DNA of 64,000 bases from Phycisphaerae bacterium. Its GTDB lineage: Bacteria > Planctomycetota > Phycisphaerae > UBA1845 > UTPLA1. This document shows, one piece after another, positions 55,501 to 63,665 of this stretch. The notes beneath the pieces were generated by a model. The model did not search any database and was not told the DNA's origin. It saw nothing but the letters and a program-made list of their open reading frames with translations. Every line of letters starts with the position of its first letter. Position 1 is the first letter of the stretch. The stretch is from NCBI GenBank assembly GCA_035275405.1, contig DATEMU010000015.1, forward strand, positions 310,001 to 374,000, in the 5' to 3' direction. Position numbers and translations under genes: made by a program.

Positions 55501-57296
55501 TCATTACGCTGACCGGTGGCAATACCGTGTCGATCTATGGGGATACGTACGGTAGCTTCTACGTGAACACGAACGGAAACGTCACGTTCGTTTCCGGCGA
55601 CAACGACTATACCGAGACGCTGGGCGATCATTTCGCGGCCCGGCGTGTGGCGGCCGTCTGGGACGATCTCAATCCAGGAACGGGCGGCACCGTGAGCTGG
55701 AAGCAGCTCGCGGATCGGGCCGTGGTGACGTGGCAGGGCGTGCCGGAGTACAGCACGACGAACTCCAATACTTTCCAAATCGAACTGTACTTCGACGGCC
55801 GTATCCAAATCGCCTACCTCGCGGTCGCTGTGGCCGACGGTCTGGCGGGGTTGTCGGGCGGGACGGGACTTTCGCCGGATTTCTTTGAAACCGATCTTTC
55901 AGCGGCGGCGGCGTGCGGACCGTTGCCTCCATCGGCCTCCAATTCGTCGATCAATACGCCGGTGAACACCGCCGCCGATGTGACGCTGGTGGCGGGCGAT
56001 CCCAATCTCGATCCGCTGACTTTCATCATTGTGTCACTGCCCATTCACGGCAATCTGCGCGATCCCGGGACGGGATACACCGTGATCGGAAGCGTTCCCT
56101 ATACGCTCGTCGGCGGAGGAGACGTCGTCCGCTATACGCCTGCCTCGGGCTACAACGGTCCCGATAGTTTCACGTGGAAGGCGAACGACGGAATGTCTGA
56201 TTCAAACATTGCGACGGTCAGCATTACTGTTGGTGGCCCGCAGGCGATTCATGTGTTCAATATGGATACCAATCCCGGTTGGACCACGAGCGGACAATGG
56301 GCATGGGGCCAGCCCACAGGCGGTGGAAGCCACAATTTTGATCCTCCGTCCGGCTTTACCGGCTCCAACGTCTACGGCTACAACCTCACCGGAGATTACC
56401 CGAATAGCTTGTCGCCGGTGCAGTACCTCACAACTCTAGCTATTGACTGTTCAGGAGTGACGCAGACCGAACTTCGGTTCCGGCGCTGGTTGGGCATCGA
56501 ATCTGCGACCTATGACCACGCCAATATCGAGGTTTCCAACAATGGGTCTACGTGGACCACTGTTTGGAATCACACTGGTGGAGCGTTGAGCGAGTCCTCA
56601 TGGTCGCTCCAGACTTACAACATCGCGGCCGTCGCCGATGGCCAACCCACGGTCTATATTCGCTGGGGCATGGGCACGACGGATACGTCCATCACCTATC
56701 CCGGTTGGAACATCGACGACGTCGAGATCTGGGCCCTCGCGCCATCGTGCCCGGCGATCTCGGTTGATCCGGCCTCCTTGCCCAACGCGACAGCCGGCGG
56801 GGCGTACAACGAGGTGGTGACGGCCTCGGGCGGGACTGGGCCGTACAGCTTCGCCGTGACGACCGGCAGTCTGCCCGCCGGTCTGACGCTCTCGGCCGGT
56901 GGCGTCCTTTCCGGCACGCCCTCGGGTCCCGGCGGGATCGCCAACTTCACGATCACGGCAACCGATGCCAACAGTTGTACGGGCGAGCGGGCCTACGCCC
57001 TGGCCGTTAACTGTGCGACGATCACGCTCTCGCCGACGTCGCTGCCAGCGACGTTTGTAGATCGCACCTATGAGAAGACGCTCACCGCCGGCGGCGGGAG
57101 CGGTCCCTACAGTTACGCGGTGACGGCTGGCGCGCTGCCCCCGGGCATGACACTCTCGCCAAGCGGCGTGATCTCGGGAACGAGCGCGGTCGGCGGGACC
57201 TACAACTTCACAGTGACGGCCACGGATTCGGCCGGCTGCCCCGGTAGCCGGGCCTACTCGATCGCCGTTCGCGTGCGGGTTGTGGATCCGATCTGA
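52572..57296 (+). CDS. Giant exported subtilisin-like (S8) protease with Ig-like tail, copy 3
   Basis: 1574 aa from GTG. Signal peptide about 1-27. Catalytic D267 (LVYDGGR), H300 (HSTHVAGT) and S502 (GTSMASPT). Domain order matches copies 1 and 2 up to the jelly-roll (WNIDDVEIW). Instead of a dockerin it ends in two putative-Ig (He_PIG-like) domains: the first begins ISVDPASLPNATAGGAYNEV and the second ITLSPTSLPATFVDRTYEK, each with the 'GxLPxGxxLSxxGxxSGT' signature. The surface attachment mode therefore probably differs. The terminator after the gene was hit by an insertion sequence. Confidence 0.92.
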   Translation: MFKMRARRVFRIVTLVVVGAVAARADADIRWRNGAMPLARRQAGQIGPAIEELTRGVGARHMVVQFDQPITEEDRAKLEASGVQLLDPLSDNAFFAAVNGRPLDAAGLAAVPGFSRVAAVDPSWKLHPSLAMGDIPAWAIVTPEKKETDDQKESVSRAVEPVAADAMVAVYIKFHADVPLATEAVNVSRQYGANVKSQLPIVNTLVIELPSAMIAALAAEDIVEWIEPPLPALQEVNAENRALTGANTVQAPPYSLTGAGVNVLVYDGGRVRTTHVDFQGRAVIGSAEAPCSGLSDHSTHVAGTVAGGGVANANNKGMAPGANIISYGFQQSASGTTCPSLSAGFLYTDPGDLNHDYDAAINVDGAHISNNSIGTNTAPNGFPCSWEGDYGTTSALIDSIVRGSLGSPFRVIWANGNERGSGACGTTYHTTAPPACAKNHITVGALNANDDSLTSFTSWGPADDDRMKPDVSAPGCQVGGDGGVTSCLASSDTAYGSFCGTSMASPTVCGLSALIMQDYRAHFGMATPFMRNSTLKILLAHTAVDRGNVGPDNQFGYGSVRVQPAIDFMRSNNYGNFIENQVSQGGSYNTLVVVNPGDPVMKVTLAWDDVPGTPNVNPALVNDLDLVVFDPNNVQRFPWTLGGLANPSAPAVQTQANHVDNIEQVLVNAPTPGVYRVEVRGFNVPQGPQPFSVCASPLLVNCSRQGLITLDRVKYACSSSATIRVVDCDLNTNDNVVETVNVTIGSTTEPAGETVLLTETGAQTATFQGSISLSTTDSPGVLHIAHADMVTATYIDADDGLGGLNVVVTDTATVDCVPPIISNVQVSAIGPHTATVTFDTDELANGVVHYGTTCGTLTSSAAEGGDHTAHSVVISGIDENSTYFFSVEATDQAANAASDDNSGACYTFQTPDIPNFFTENFDGNDNDMDNRSVLFTPNGSFDFYAMCGAPIVALPTDPTGGTPITSWTGTADDGNALITLTGGNTVSIYGDTYGSFYVNTNGNVTFVSGDNDYTETLGDHFAARRVAAVWDDLNPGTGGTVSWKQLADRAVVTWQGVPEYSTTNSNTFQIELYFDGRIQIAYLAVAVADGLAGLSGGTGLSPDFFETDLSAAAACGPLPPSASNSSINTPVNTAADVTLVAGDPNLDPLTFIIVSLPIHGNLRDPGTGYTVIGSVPYTLVGGGDVVRYTPASGYNGPDSFTWKANDGMSDSNIATVSITVGGPQAIHVFNMDTNPGWTTSGQWAWGQPTGGGSHNFDPPSGFTGSNVYGYNLTGDYPNSLSPVQYLTTLAIDCSGVTQTELRFRRWLGIESATYDHANIEVSNNGSTWTTVWNHTGGALSESSWSLQTYNIAAVADGQPTVYIRWGMGTTDTSITYPGWNIDDVEIWALAPSCPAISVDPASLPNATAGGAYNEVVTASGGTGPYSFAVTTGSLPAGLTLSAGGVLSGTPSGPGGIANFTITATDANSCTGERAYALAVNCATITLSPTSLPATFVDRTYEKTLTAGGGSGPYSYAVTAGALPPGMTLSPSGVISGTSAVGGTYNFTVTATDSAGCPGSRAYSIAVRVRVVDPI

Positions 57297-57334
57297 TTCG
57301 CACGATGTGAGTCGGATGGCGAACGCTCTTGGAT

Positions 57335-57374
57335 GCCCCGGTCGCGCGACACGCGCGGCCGGGGCTTATTTTTT
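57335..57374 (+). terminator. Terminator of subtilase copy 3, T-tract split by the IS
   Basis: GCCCCGG...CCGGGGC with an inner CGCGCG/GCGCG-type stem (57335-57365) and TTATTTTTT. The T-tract is the left target duplicate of the IS that starts at 57375. Confidence 0.85.
57367..57374. repeat. Left 8-bp target-site duplication
   Basis: TATTTTTT, identical to 59420-59427 on the other side of the element. Confidence 0.85.
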
Positions 57375-57397
57375 CGGAATTATCCCCTTCACTCAGG
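57375..57397. repeat. Left terminal inverted repeat of the IS
   Basis: Begins CGGAATTATCCC and ends ACTCAGG; 20 of 23 positions match the reverse complement of 59397-59419. Confidence 0.92.
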
Positions 57398-57413
57398 TAA
57401 ATCGCCATAAGAA

Positions 57414-57433
57414 ACCGGGGCCGAAGCCCCGGT
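57414..57433 (-). terminator. UUCG-tetraloop terminator of the transposase
   Basis: On the minus strand ACCGGGGC-TTCG-GCCCCGGT followed by TTCTTA. A perfect 8-bp stem that begins six nt after the transposase stop, just inside the left end of the IS. Confidence 0.75.
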
Positions 57434-57438
57434 AGTTC

Positions 57439-58317
57439 TTACGCCACTTCCCTGTCCGTTACCAATACGTTTCTCAAGACGCCCAGAAATAGGTTGTGGT
57501 CTTTGCGATGGTTGAATCGATAGCTGATTTCGCTGAGGTACAGCGGCAGGTATTGGCGGGATAGCTTGTGGTGCGTCCCGTGGACCTGCCGCTGTAGGAT
57601 AGCCCAAATCGATTCGATGCTGTTTGTGTGGATTTCGCCACGGACGTATTGGCGAGCGTGGTTGATGCGCTTCAGTGTGAACTCCGCGCCGAGTTGGTTG
57701 TAACTAGGAAACTGGTCAGCCACTACCATCTCGGCGTTGGTATCCACGTATTGCCGCACCACTTCGGCGATAGTCTTGTAGGTTACGTTTGGAATCGCCT
57801 GGATACGTACCTCGCCGGATCGCTCCCTAACTCCAAACACGGCCGTTTTGTTTTTCGCACCGCGTGCACGTGTTTTGCGAGCTTTTCCGCCGATGTAGCA
57901 TTCGTCCAGTTCGCAGATTCCTGTGAATCGCGTAAGCCAATCGTACTCGCGCATCGCGCGGCGCAGCCTCATTCCGAGATACCACGCGCTCTTGTAGGTG
58001 ATATGCAGGTCTCTCGAAAGTTGGCAAGCGGACACGCCCTTGCGGGCGTTTGACAGTAGAGCCGCACCGAGAATCCATTTTGACAACGGCAGGTGCGAGC
58101 GGTGCATGATCGTACCGCTCGTCGCGCTGTATTGGTGCGAACAATCTCCGCACTCATACAGGTGCCGCGCCTCGATCCGATATGCGGATTTCGATCCACA
58201 TCGGACACAGCTAGGGCCGTTCGGCCATCGGAGCGATTCCAATAGCGTCAGGCACTTTTCGCGCGTGTCGTATTTCTCGGCTAACTCAATAAGGCTGGGG
58301 GGCTTCGGTCGTGACAT
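57439..58317 (-). CDS. IS1595-family (ISXO2-like) transposase
   Basis: 292 aa. An N-terminal zinc ribbon (CVRCG...YECGDC, about 37-59) leads into HQYSATSGTIMHRSHLPLSKW, the family entry motif. The catalytic core has the first Asp in ICELDECYIGGK, the second in MVVADQFPSY and the third acidic region in HTNSIESIWAILQRQVHGTHH, with YLPLYLSEISYRFNHR closing the domain. Full length and uninterrupted, so probably active. AAAGG lies eight nt before the ATG. Confidence 0.93.
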   Translation of the reverse strand: MSRPKPPSLIELAEKYDTREKCLTLLESLRWPNGPSCVRCGSKSAYRIEARHLYECGDCSHQYSATSGTIMHRSHLPLSKWILGAALLSNARKGVSACQLSRDLHITYKSAWYLGMRLRRAMREYDWLTRFTGICELDECYIGGKARKTRARGAKNKTAVFGVRERSGEVRIQAIPNVTYKTIAEVVRQYVDTNAEMVVADQFPSYNQLGAEFTLKRINHARQYVRGEIHTNSIESIWAILQRQVHGTHHKLSRQYLPLYLSEISYRFNHRKDHNLFLGVLRNVLVTDREVA

Positions 58318-58690
58318 GATCGGGCCTTTCGGTGGTTTTGTCTTGACCGAAAGCCCGGAGGGGAATTACAATCCCCGTGCGGATCGAGTCTGGGCTTCGC
58401 GGTCTTGACTCGGTTCTGGAGCGTTTGGGGTGCAACCCGAACGCTCCGATTTGAAGATAAAGGTAACGAGACCAGATTGCAGGCTTTGGACGCCCCGATG
58501 GACCGGTTTGGACCCACGTACCGCGAGAGAGGGAGAAGCTCTCTTGTGGTGTGCCCACCGTTCGGCCGTCTAATCCCGGCCTTAGCAATCTGATCCCGTA
58601 CCACGTGTTTCATTGATCTACAACCCTTTTGGCGTTGTCCGCTAATGGGTTTCGGGGCTGTGGTGCTGGTAACGCCACAGCCCTACTTTC
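58318..58690. other. IS-internal spacer between transposase and passenger gene
   Basis: 373 nt, no gene seen. GGGCTGTGG (58655-58663) pairs with CCACAGCCC (58675-58683), a hairpin that could end the passenger transcript (no T-run). CTTTCGGT/ACCGAAAG forms another inverted repeat near 58326-58356. TGGCGTTGTCC (58630-58640) recurs at 59204-59214. Confidence 0.6.
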
Positions 58691-59203
58691 TTAAAGCATT
58701 CCCTTGATAACCGTCTCTGCAAACGTTTTGCCTTGGTTGTTCAGCGCGTATCTTCTCCCGCGCCCAAATCCGCCGCTGATAATGAACTGCTCGTGGAAAT
58801 CTATCACGCGGTCAAGGCGATCCAATTGGATTCCGGACTGTCTGGCGGCGGCAATAAGCGGGAATGAACCGACAAACTGCCTTGATAGAAGCCGCTCAAA
58901 ACCGTAAAGAAGTACGAGCAAGGCATCCGCTTGCATCTGTGGTGTTCGTGGAAGGATGTTAAGAGATACGCTGTCGCCGGATCGATTGAAGATTCTCGCC
59001 ATGATCGTGTCGTCGATGGCGTTTGTTCCACCATTCGCTGGTGGTGTTTCAATTTTTGCCGCTGGTGCGGCCGGAGTTGGCGTAGAGCCAACTCCGTCAA
59101 TGCGCTTTAGAAACTCAGCGTACTGGCGATCTACTGTCTCACGGTCGCCTTCCGCATCGAATTCGTGAATACCGACCTTGGCTCGGACGCGATGTGTTTC
59201 CAC
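58691..59203 (-). CDS. Passenger gene of the IS, unknown function
   Basis: 170 aa from GTG 59203, with AAAGGA nine nt upstream. The N-terminal 45 residues are charged (METHRVRAKVGIHEFDAEGDRETVDRQ-type), then a Pro/Ala linker, then a mostly helical C-terminal domain (DTIMARIF...LLVLLYGFERLL...LDRLDRVIDFHEQFIISGGFGRGRRYALNNQGKTFAETVI). The last part resembles a winged-helix or phage-regulator-like end ('YxLNxxGxxxAExxI'). I do not recognise the family. It may modulate transposition or confer an unrelated trait. Confidence 0.75.
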   Translation of the reverse strand: METHRVRAKVGIHEFDAEGDRETVDRQYAEFLKRIDGVGSTPTPAAPAAKIETPPANGGTNAIDDTIMARIFNRSGDSVSLNILPRTPQMQADALLVLLYGFERLLSRQFVGSFPLIAAARQSGIQLDRLDRVIDFHEQFIISGGFGRGRRYALNNQGKTFAETVIKGML

Positions 59204-59396
59204 TGGCGTTGTCCTTTCTGTCGGGGCCTCTGGTAAAGGCCGATTCCGACAACGCCAAGATTATGACAGGTCTTTGCCGCGTGTCAATACGTAGGCGGCA
59301 TTGATTGTGCGTAAAAGCTACAACCTGTTATACAATAGGCATTTATGTTAGTGTAATTTCGGGCGTGTATTGCGCCTTGGCGCTAATCAACGGCTT
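59204..59396. other. Leader region of the passenger gene, with long inverted repeat
   Basis: TGGCGTTGTC (59204-59213) and GACAACGCCA (59248-59257) are perfect 10-nt arms, with a further GGCCT/AGGCC pair inside. In the mRNA this hairpin would cover part of the ribosome site and abut the GTG, so it may hold translation down. The AT-rich part (59280-59370) could hold the promoter. No gene seen. Confidence 0.55.
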
Positions 59397-59419
59397 CCTG
59401 AGTCAGCGGGATAATTCCG
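59397..59419. repeat. Right terminal inverted repeat of the IS
   Basis: CCTGAGT...GGGATAATTCCG, the partner of 57375-57397. Confidence 0.92.
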
Positions 59420-59427
59420 TATTTTTT
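59420..59427. repeat. Right 8-bp target-site duplication
   Basis: TATTTTTT, matching 57367-57374. Further T residues follow, so the original site was the terminator T-run. Confidence 0.85.
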
Positions 59428-59559
59428 TTTGGGTAGTGGATACGCGGGTTGATCGGCCGGAAACCGTAGGCGGCGGGCGGCCGTTAGCGCTTTGCGTCGA
59501 CAATCAGCGGGCAATTGTCGAGGTTGGTTCTGAGGGACTCGAAGGATTGGATGGGAGAA

Positions 59560-60231
59560 TTAACGCCGACGGCGAAGTAGGGCCGCCATGCCGAAGACCA
59601 AAAGGCTCAGCGTCCCTGGCTCAGGAAGCGCCGTGATGTTGTCCATCCCCATTTCGCCGTCGATCGAGGTTCCGGCGAATTGGCCGCCGGGCGGGCCAAC
59701 CTGATGTCGGATCAGGAGGCGATTCGTTCCGGACAACGTCGCGTTGACGTCGAAGCCGCCGTCGACGGCGGTCAGGTCCGCCGGCGTAATTCCAAAAATG
59801 ACATGGTGCCAGTCGCCATCATTAGGGATTATCAAAGGGATGGTGGAGGTGAAGTTGCCGCCGGTGCCGAAGAAGAGCAGCCGAATGCTCAAGTCGCCCG
59901 TGGAGCCGAAGTTGCGAAGATCGGCTTCGATGGAGGTTACGCCGGCCGCAAGGTAATCGCCGGTCCACTGGTTGTCGTTGTAAGAGCCCAGCCGACTGCC
60001 AGGGCCGCTACCGCCGGTGGCGATCATTTGAAGGAAATGGTCGCCCACGCCGGCGGGACCACCGGTGGGAATATTCGCCGGACCTGCGCCCCCGCTCCAG
60101 GATTGAGTCGTTGCATCTTCAAAGTCGTCGATTTGTCCAAAGACGATCGTCGCCTGGGCCGGAGCAACGCCCCAGGCCAATACGGCGAGGAGTGCGAACA
60201 GGGACATGGACTCTAAAAGGGGCTTCTTCAT
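59560..60231 (-). CDS. PEP-CTERM sorted exported protein
   Basis: 223 aa from ATG 60231, with AGGAAG upstream; the longer frame is ignored. Signal peptide about 1-27 (GVAPAQA). The body is a beta-sandwich-like domain (FEDATTQSW...MGMDNITA). The C-terminus ALPEPGTLSLLVFGMAALLRRRR is a canonical PEP-CTERM sorting tag: PEP motif, hydrophobic helix, Arg cluster. An exosortase elsewhere in the genome should process it. Confidence 0.88.
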   Translation of the reverse strand: MKKPLLESMSLFALLAVLAWGVAPAQATIVFGQIDDFEDATTQSWSGGAGPANIPTGGPAGVGDHFLQMIATGGSGPGSRLGSYNDNQWTGDYLAAGVTSIEADLRNFGSTGDLSIRLLFFGTGGNFTSTIPLIIPNDGDWHHVIFGITPADLTAVDGGFDVNATLSGTNRLLIRHQVGPPGGQFAGTSIDGEMGMDNITALPEPGTLSLLVFGMAALLRRRR

Positions 60232-60371
60232 CCTCACGCTTCCTCCCCTTGGGCGCATTTCACCCATAGGGACAGCTATTATACGTAAAAGGGACCCCCG
60301 CGTCAAGCTTTCCAATGGGGCTAATCCCGTTTCCCAGCGTAAATTATGGATCGTGGCACTAAAATGCCAAC

Positions 60372-60659
60372 GTGAACCTGGACGATCAGATTTGCTTTTG
60401 TTACCACGTCTCGTTGCGCAAGCTGACGAACTTCGCGCGGCGCGAGCGACCTCAGAGAGCCAGCCAGATGTCTAATTGCCTGGGGGCGGGGACGGGGTGC
60501 GGGTGGTGCATTCCCATTCTAAAGCGCATCTACGAGAGTGCGCTCTCCCAGGATGCGCCGGACGCGGCCGCCTCGACCAGTGGACTTCCGGCGACGGCGG
60601 ACGATTACGCTGCCGGCCGTCGTGAGTATCTCAAATCAGAAGAAAAAAACGCGTTCTGA
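60372..60659 (+). CDS. BFD-like [2Fe-2S] protein
   Basis: 95 aa from GTG. The four cysteines in ICFCYHVS and CLGAGTGCGWCIPILKRI match the bacterioferritin-associated-ferredoxin-type [2Fe-2S] domain, which mobilises iron or passes electrons. A hydrophilic tail of about 40 residues follows. No good ribosome site is visible, so the start is uncertain. Bacterioferritin is not in the window. Confidence 0.75.
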   Translation: MNLDDQICFCYHVSLRKLTNFARRERPQRASQMSNCLGAGTGCGWCIPILKRIYESALSQDAPDAAASTSGLPATADDYAAGRREYLKSEEKNAF

Positions 60660-60744
60660 CGGGGCGGCGCCGCGGCTTGCCCACGCTCGGTGGTTGGGGG
60701 ACAATTCCGATGGTTTCGTAAACACCGACATGGAGGGTTCCGTC

Positions 60745-62124
60745 ATGTCCAGCGCTGCGATCGAAAAGTCGTTTCAGTATCTGGAGGCGAACAAGGGCCG
60801 ATTTCAGGGCGAGTTGTTCGACTTTCTTAAGATCCCAAGCATCTCGGCACAAAAGGACCATGCCGGAGACATTCGCAAGGCGGCGGAGTGGGTCTCGCAG
60901 CGCTGCAAGGCGGCTGGACTCACCGCGGAGATCGTCGAGACCGCGGGGTGGCCCGCCGTGTTTGCCCAGGGCGAACAAAAGCCGGGGCGCCCGACGCTGC
61001 TTGTCTACGGCCACTACGACGTGCAACCGGAAGGAGATCTCAAGCTCTGGCATACCGGTCCGTTCGAGCCGATCGTCAAGGACGGAATGATCATTTGCCG
61101 CGGGTCGGCGGACGACAAGGGGCAGATGTTCTGCGCTATCCTGGCGGCGGAAGCCTGGATGAAAACGGCTGGAGCGCTGCCCATCAACGTGAAATTCTGC
61201 ATCGAAGGCGAGGAAGAGGTGGGTTCGCCGAACCTGGCGGACCTCGTGAAGAAGCACAAGGATCGTCTCGCGTGCGACTACGTCGTCATTCACGATACGG
61301 CGCAGTTCGGCATCGACGTCCCGGCGGTCACCTCGGCGACGAAGGGTCTGGTTTACAAGGAAGTCATACTGACCGGTCCGAAGAAAGATCTGCACAGCGG
61401 CTCGTACGGTGGGGCGGTGGCGAATCCGGCGGTCGAGCTGGCGAAACTCATCGCGAGCTTCAAGGATGCGGACGGTCGCGTGAACATTCCCGGCTTCTAC
61501 GATCGCGTGAAGGACATGACGGCGGAAGAGGTCAAGATGATGCGCTCGCTGCCGTACAACGAGGCCGAGTTTCTCAAGGACGTCGGCAGCCCAAAGACCT
61601 ATACCGAAAAGGGGTACGATGCGCTGCAATGCCGCTGGTCGCGTCCGACGCTCGACGTGAACGGCATCTTTGGGGGGTATATGAAAGAGGGGTCGAGCAC
61701 GATCATCCCGTCGTTCGCGGGGGCCAAGATTTCCATGCGGATTGTGCCCAATCAGCAGGCGGCCGAGATTGACCGGCTGTTCGAGGAGACCGTTCGAAAA
61801 CGCGTGCCGGATACGGTGAAGTGCGAGATCAAGTCACATGCGGCGGCTGATCCCTACCTTGCGGACGTAAACTCGCCCGGAATGATCGCCTCGCGCCAGG
61901 CGGTGAAGATGGGATTCAGCAAGGAGCCTGTTCTCATCCGGGAGGGGGGCACCCTGCCGATCTTGCCGATGCTCAAGGCAGTTTTGGGCGCGGACAGCCT
62001 CATGCTGGGCTACTGCCAGCCAAACTGCAACGCCCATTCGCCGAACGAGTTCTTTCATATTCGCGATTTCGAGGCCGGCATGCGCACGTCCGCGGCGTTA
62101 TTTGGACTGATAGGAAAGTCCTAA
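60745..62124 (+). CDS. M20-family dipeptidase
   Basis: 459 aa from ATG 60745 (GGAGGG seven nt upstream); the open frame before it overlaps the [2Fe-2S] gene. Metal and catalytic residues of the M20 fold: His and Asp in YGHYDVQPEGD, Asp in SADDKGQ, Glu-Glu in EGEEEVGS, Asp in VIHDTAQFG, and the late His in NCNAHSPNEFF. The dimerisation (lid) domain holds GSYGGAVANPAVELA. It hydrolyses dipeptides or short peptides using two zinc ions. Confidence 0.92.
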   Translation: MSSAAIEKSFQYLEANKGRFQGELFDFLKIPSISAQKDHAGDIRKAAEWVSQRCKAAGLTAEIVETAGWPAVFAQGEQKPGRPTLLVYGHYDVQPEGDLKLWHTGPFEPIVKDGMIICRGSADDKGQMFCAILAAEAWMKTAGALPINVKFCIEGEEEVGSPNLADLVKKHKDRLACDYVVIHDTAQFGIDVPAVTSATKGLVYKEVILTGPKKDLHSGSYGGAVANPAVELAKLIASFKDADGRVNIPGFYDRVKDMTAEEVKMMRSLPYNEAEFLKDVGSPKTYTEKGYDALQCRWSRPTLDVNGIFGGYMKEGSSTIIPSFAGAKISMRIVPNQQAAEIDRLFEETVRKRVPDTVKCEIKSHAAADPYLADVNSPGMIASRQAVKMGFSKEPVLIREGGTLPILPMLKAVLGADSLMLGYCQPNCNAHSPNEFFHIRDFEAGMRTSAALFGLIGKS

Positions 62125-62339
62125 ACGTTATTGGACTCTCCCGCGCCGCAAATCGCTCATCTCAAAACAGTTATTCTGCGCTGAATCGCCTCGCGACGCC
62201 GACCGATATTTGATTACGGCGAGCCTGGGGTTCGTGGAGACTGGTCTGGCATAAACGCCGGCGGGACTCCGTTGATCAGGCCGCTCAATCGATCGCGACA
62301 CCGGGTTCGTCCGGCCGCGGATCACGGAGGCAGTCGACC

Positions 62340-63431
62340 ATGCAGCTTCAGCGGATCAGGATCCTGGTATTTGTTACGTTCGCGGTGGCCGCGTCGGGTG
62401 AGCCGGCGCGGGCGCAGTTCGGCGGTTTGCAGCGAACCCTCTTTCGCGGCGCGGTTTATACCGGCAACCATAATTTTCTTTCGAGTCCCCAGAATGGCCC
62501 GCTCTTCGATAACAACATTTTCGATCAGCGGGTCGAGTTCAACCGGGCGGGGCAAGGTTGGACCTACGAGCAGTTTCACTTCTTCGGGACCGATTCGTTC
62601 AACAACCCGAATACCCTCGATCTTGGGCCGTTCAAGATTCAGCTCGGCAGCGATCCAAACGTGCTCTCAACTTCCCAGCCCGTCGGCATGCACAATCGCG
62701 TCGGCTATACAACGACGCTCATCCCGGAGGTTTTTTTCGAATCACAGACCGGTCAGCGCGCTTTCGACCAATTCAGCGGTCAGACCGCTTTTATTCCCGT
62801 TCCAATCAATTACACCGTGACATTTGACGCCGGAGTGCAGAGTTTCGAGTGGACGGGAAACGTCCTTGTGAATACGGAGGGGACGGTCAACGCGCTGGGG
62901 TTTTACGATCTTCAGATGCGGGTGATGAACATCGGTTCCTATACCGCTGATGGTTTTGGGGTTCACGACGAACAGGTCACGGATTTTGATACCGGGCCCG
63001 TCAACGTTTCCGGACATATCCTGATGGACGCGTTCGCCGGTCTGGCGCAGGGGCTGGGAAATCCGGACGAGGCGGTCACGCCGCGAGTCGTCTCTGCGGC
63101 CACGTCCTCCAGGGGCAAGACCGTGGATGAACTACTGGCGTCACTGGAGGCCGGGGAACGGGTCAGTGACGAGGATATGTCGTTTCTGATGACGCAGATG
63201 TTCCAGGCGGCGTTTCTCAACGACCCGCTGGGCTTCATGCAGAACGGTCTTCCGACGAGCGTGCCGGGTTTCGAGGCCCTGACGGTTGAGTTAGCCGAAG
63301 AACAGCCCGATGCCTCCGCGGCGGAGACGCCGGCCAACGTCCCGGAACCCGGGACGCTGCTGCTCGTGGCGGGGATTTTGGGCCTTTGGTGGCTGCTGGA
63401 GCCCCGTATGGAGCGGCGTCCGAGTTTTTGA
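62340..63431 (+). CDS. PEP-CTERM sorted exported protein
   Basis: 363 aa; CGGAGG lies before the ATG. Signal peptide about 1-23 (EPARA). The body is beta-rich and contains no family I recognise. The C-terminus PEPGTLLLVAGILGLWWLLE then PRMERRPSF is a PEP-CTERM-type tag in which the Arg cluster is spread out and the helix contains a WW pair. Probably a surface or matrix protein handled by exosortase. Confidence 0.8.
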   Translation: MQLQRIRILVFVTFAVAASGEPARAQFGGLQRTLFRGAVYTGNHNFLSSPQNGPLFDNNIFDQRVEFNRAGQGWTYEQFHFFGTDSFNNPNTLDLGPFKIQLGSDPNVLSTSQPVGMHNRVGYTTTLIPEVFFESQTGQRAFDQFSGQTAFIPVPINYTVTFDAGVQSFEWTGNVLVNTEGTVNALGFYDLQMRVMNIGSYTADGFGVHDEQVTDFDTGPVNVSGHILMDAFAGLAQGLGNPDEAVTPRVVSAATSSRGKTVDELLASLEAGERVSDEDMSFLMTQMFQAAFLNDPLGFMQNGLPTSVPGFEALTVELAEEQPDASAAETPANVPEPGTLLLVAGILGLWWLLEPRMERRPSF

Positions 63432-63665
63432 TGCATGCTCCAATAGAGCAGCAGGAAGGCTCGCCGGGGCGTACTCGCCGATGCCGGTCATCGTCACCCG
63501 TTTCAATTTTTAGTCAGGCGGCCGTTGACGATTCTCCCTGCCGGCGGTTTTCTCAGCGTATAATAGACAGGAGCGAGGCTCCCGGGCCGGAGGCCCTGCG
63601 GGGGAATTTTGCATACGCGCTTGCCTGATATTCGGGATTAGGTGCAAGCCGGAGGTATCGGCGGG
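63432..63665. other. Intergenic stretch
   Basis: 234 nt, no gene. TATAAT at 63559-63564 is a possible -10 for the aminotransferase gene; TTGACG at 63525 is 28 nt too far upstream to pair well. Confidence 0.4.

Larger units (their letters stand above)
57375..59419. mobile_element. Complete IS1595-like insertion sequence (2045 bp) with passenger gene
   Basis: Terminal inverted repeats lie at 57375-57397 and 59397-59419: the outer 12 bases (CGGAATTATCCC) match perfectly, and 20 of 23 match overall, both ending inside at ACTCAGG. The flanks are the perfect 8-bp duplication TATTTTTT, the size expected for IS1595-family transposition. Inside, on the minus strand, are a transposase and a second gene of 170 aa. 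Intact repeats and an undamaged transposase imply recent insertion. Confidence 0.92.

Noticed and set aside
53781..55808. 675-codon open frame antisense to subtilase copy 3
   Set aside because: Arg/His/Val-biased translation with no signal or motif; it is the high-GC shadow of the subtilase gene.
63571..63600. GAGGCTCCCGGGCCGGAGG as another copy of repeat B
   Set aside because: Only the first 10-12 bases agree with the module; this may be chance in GC-rich DNA.
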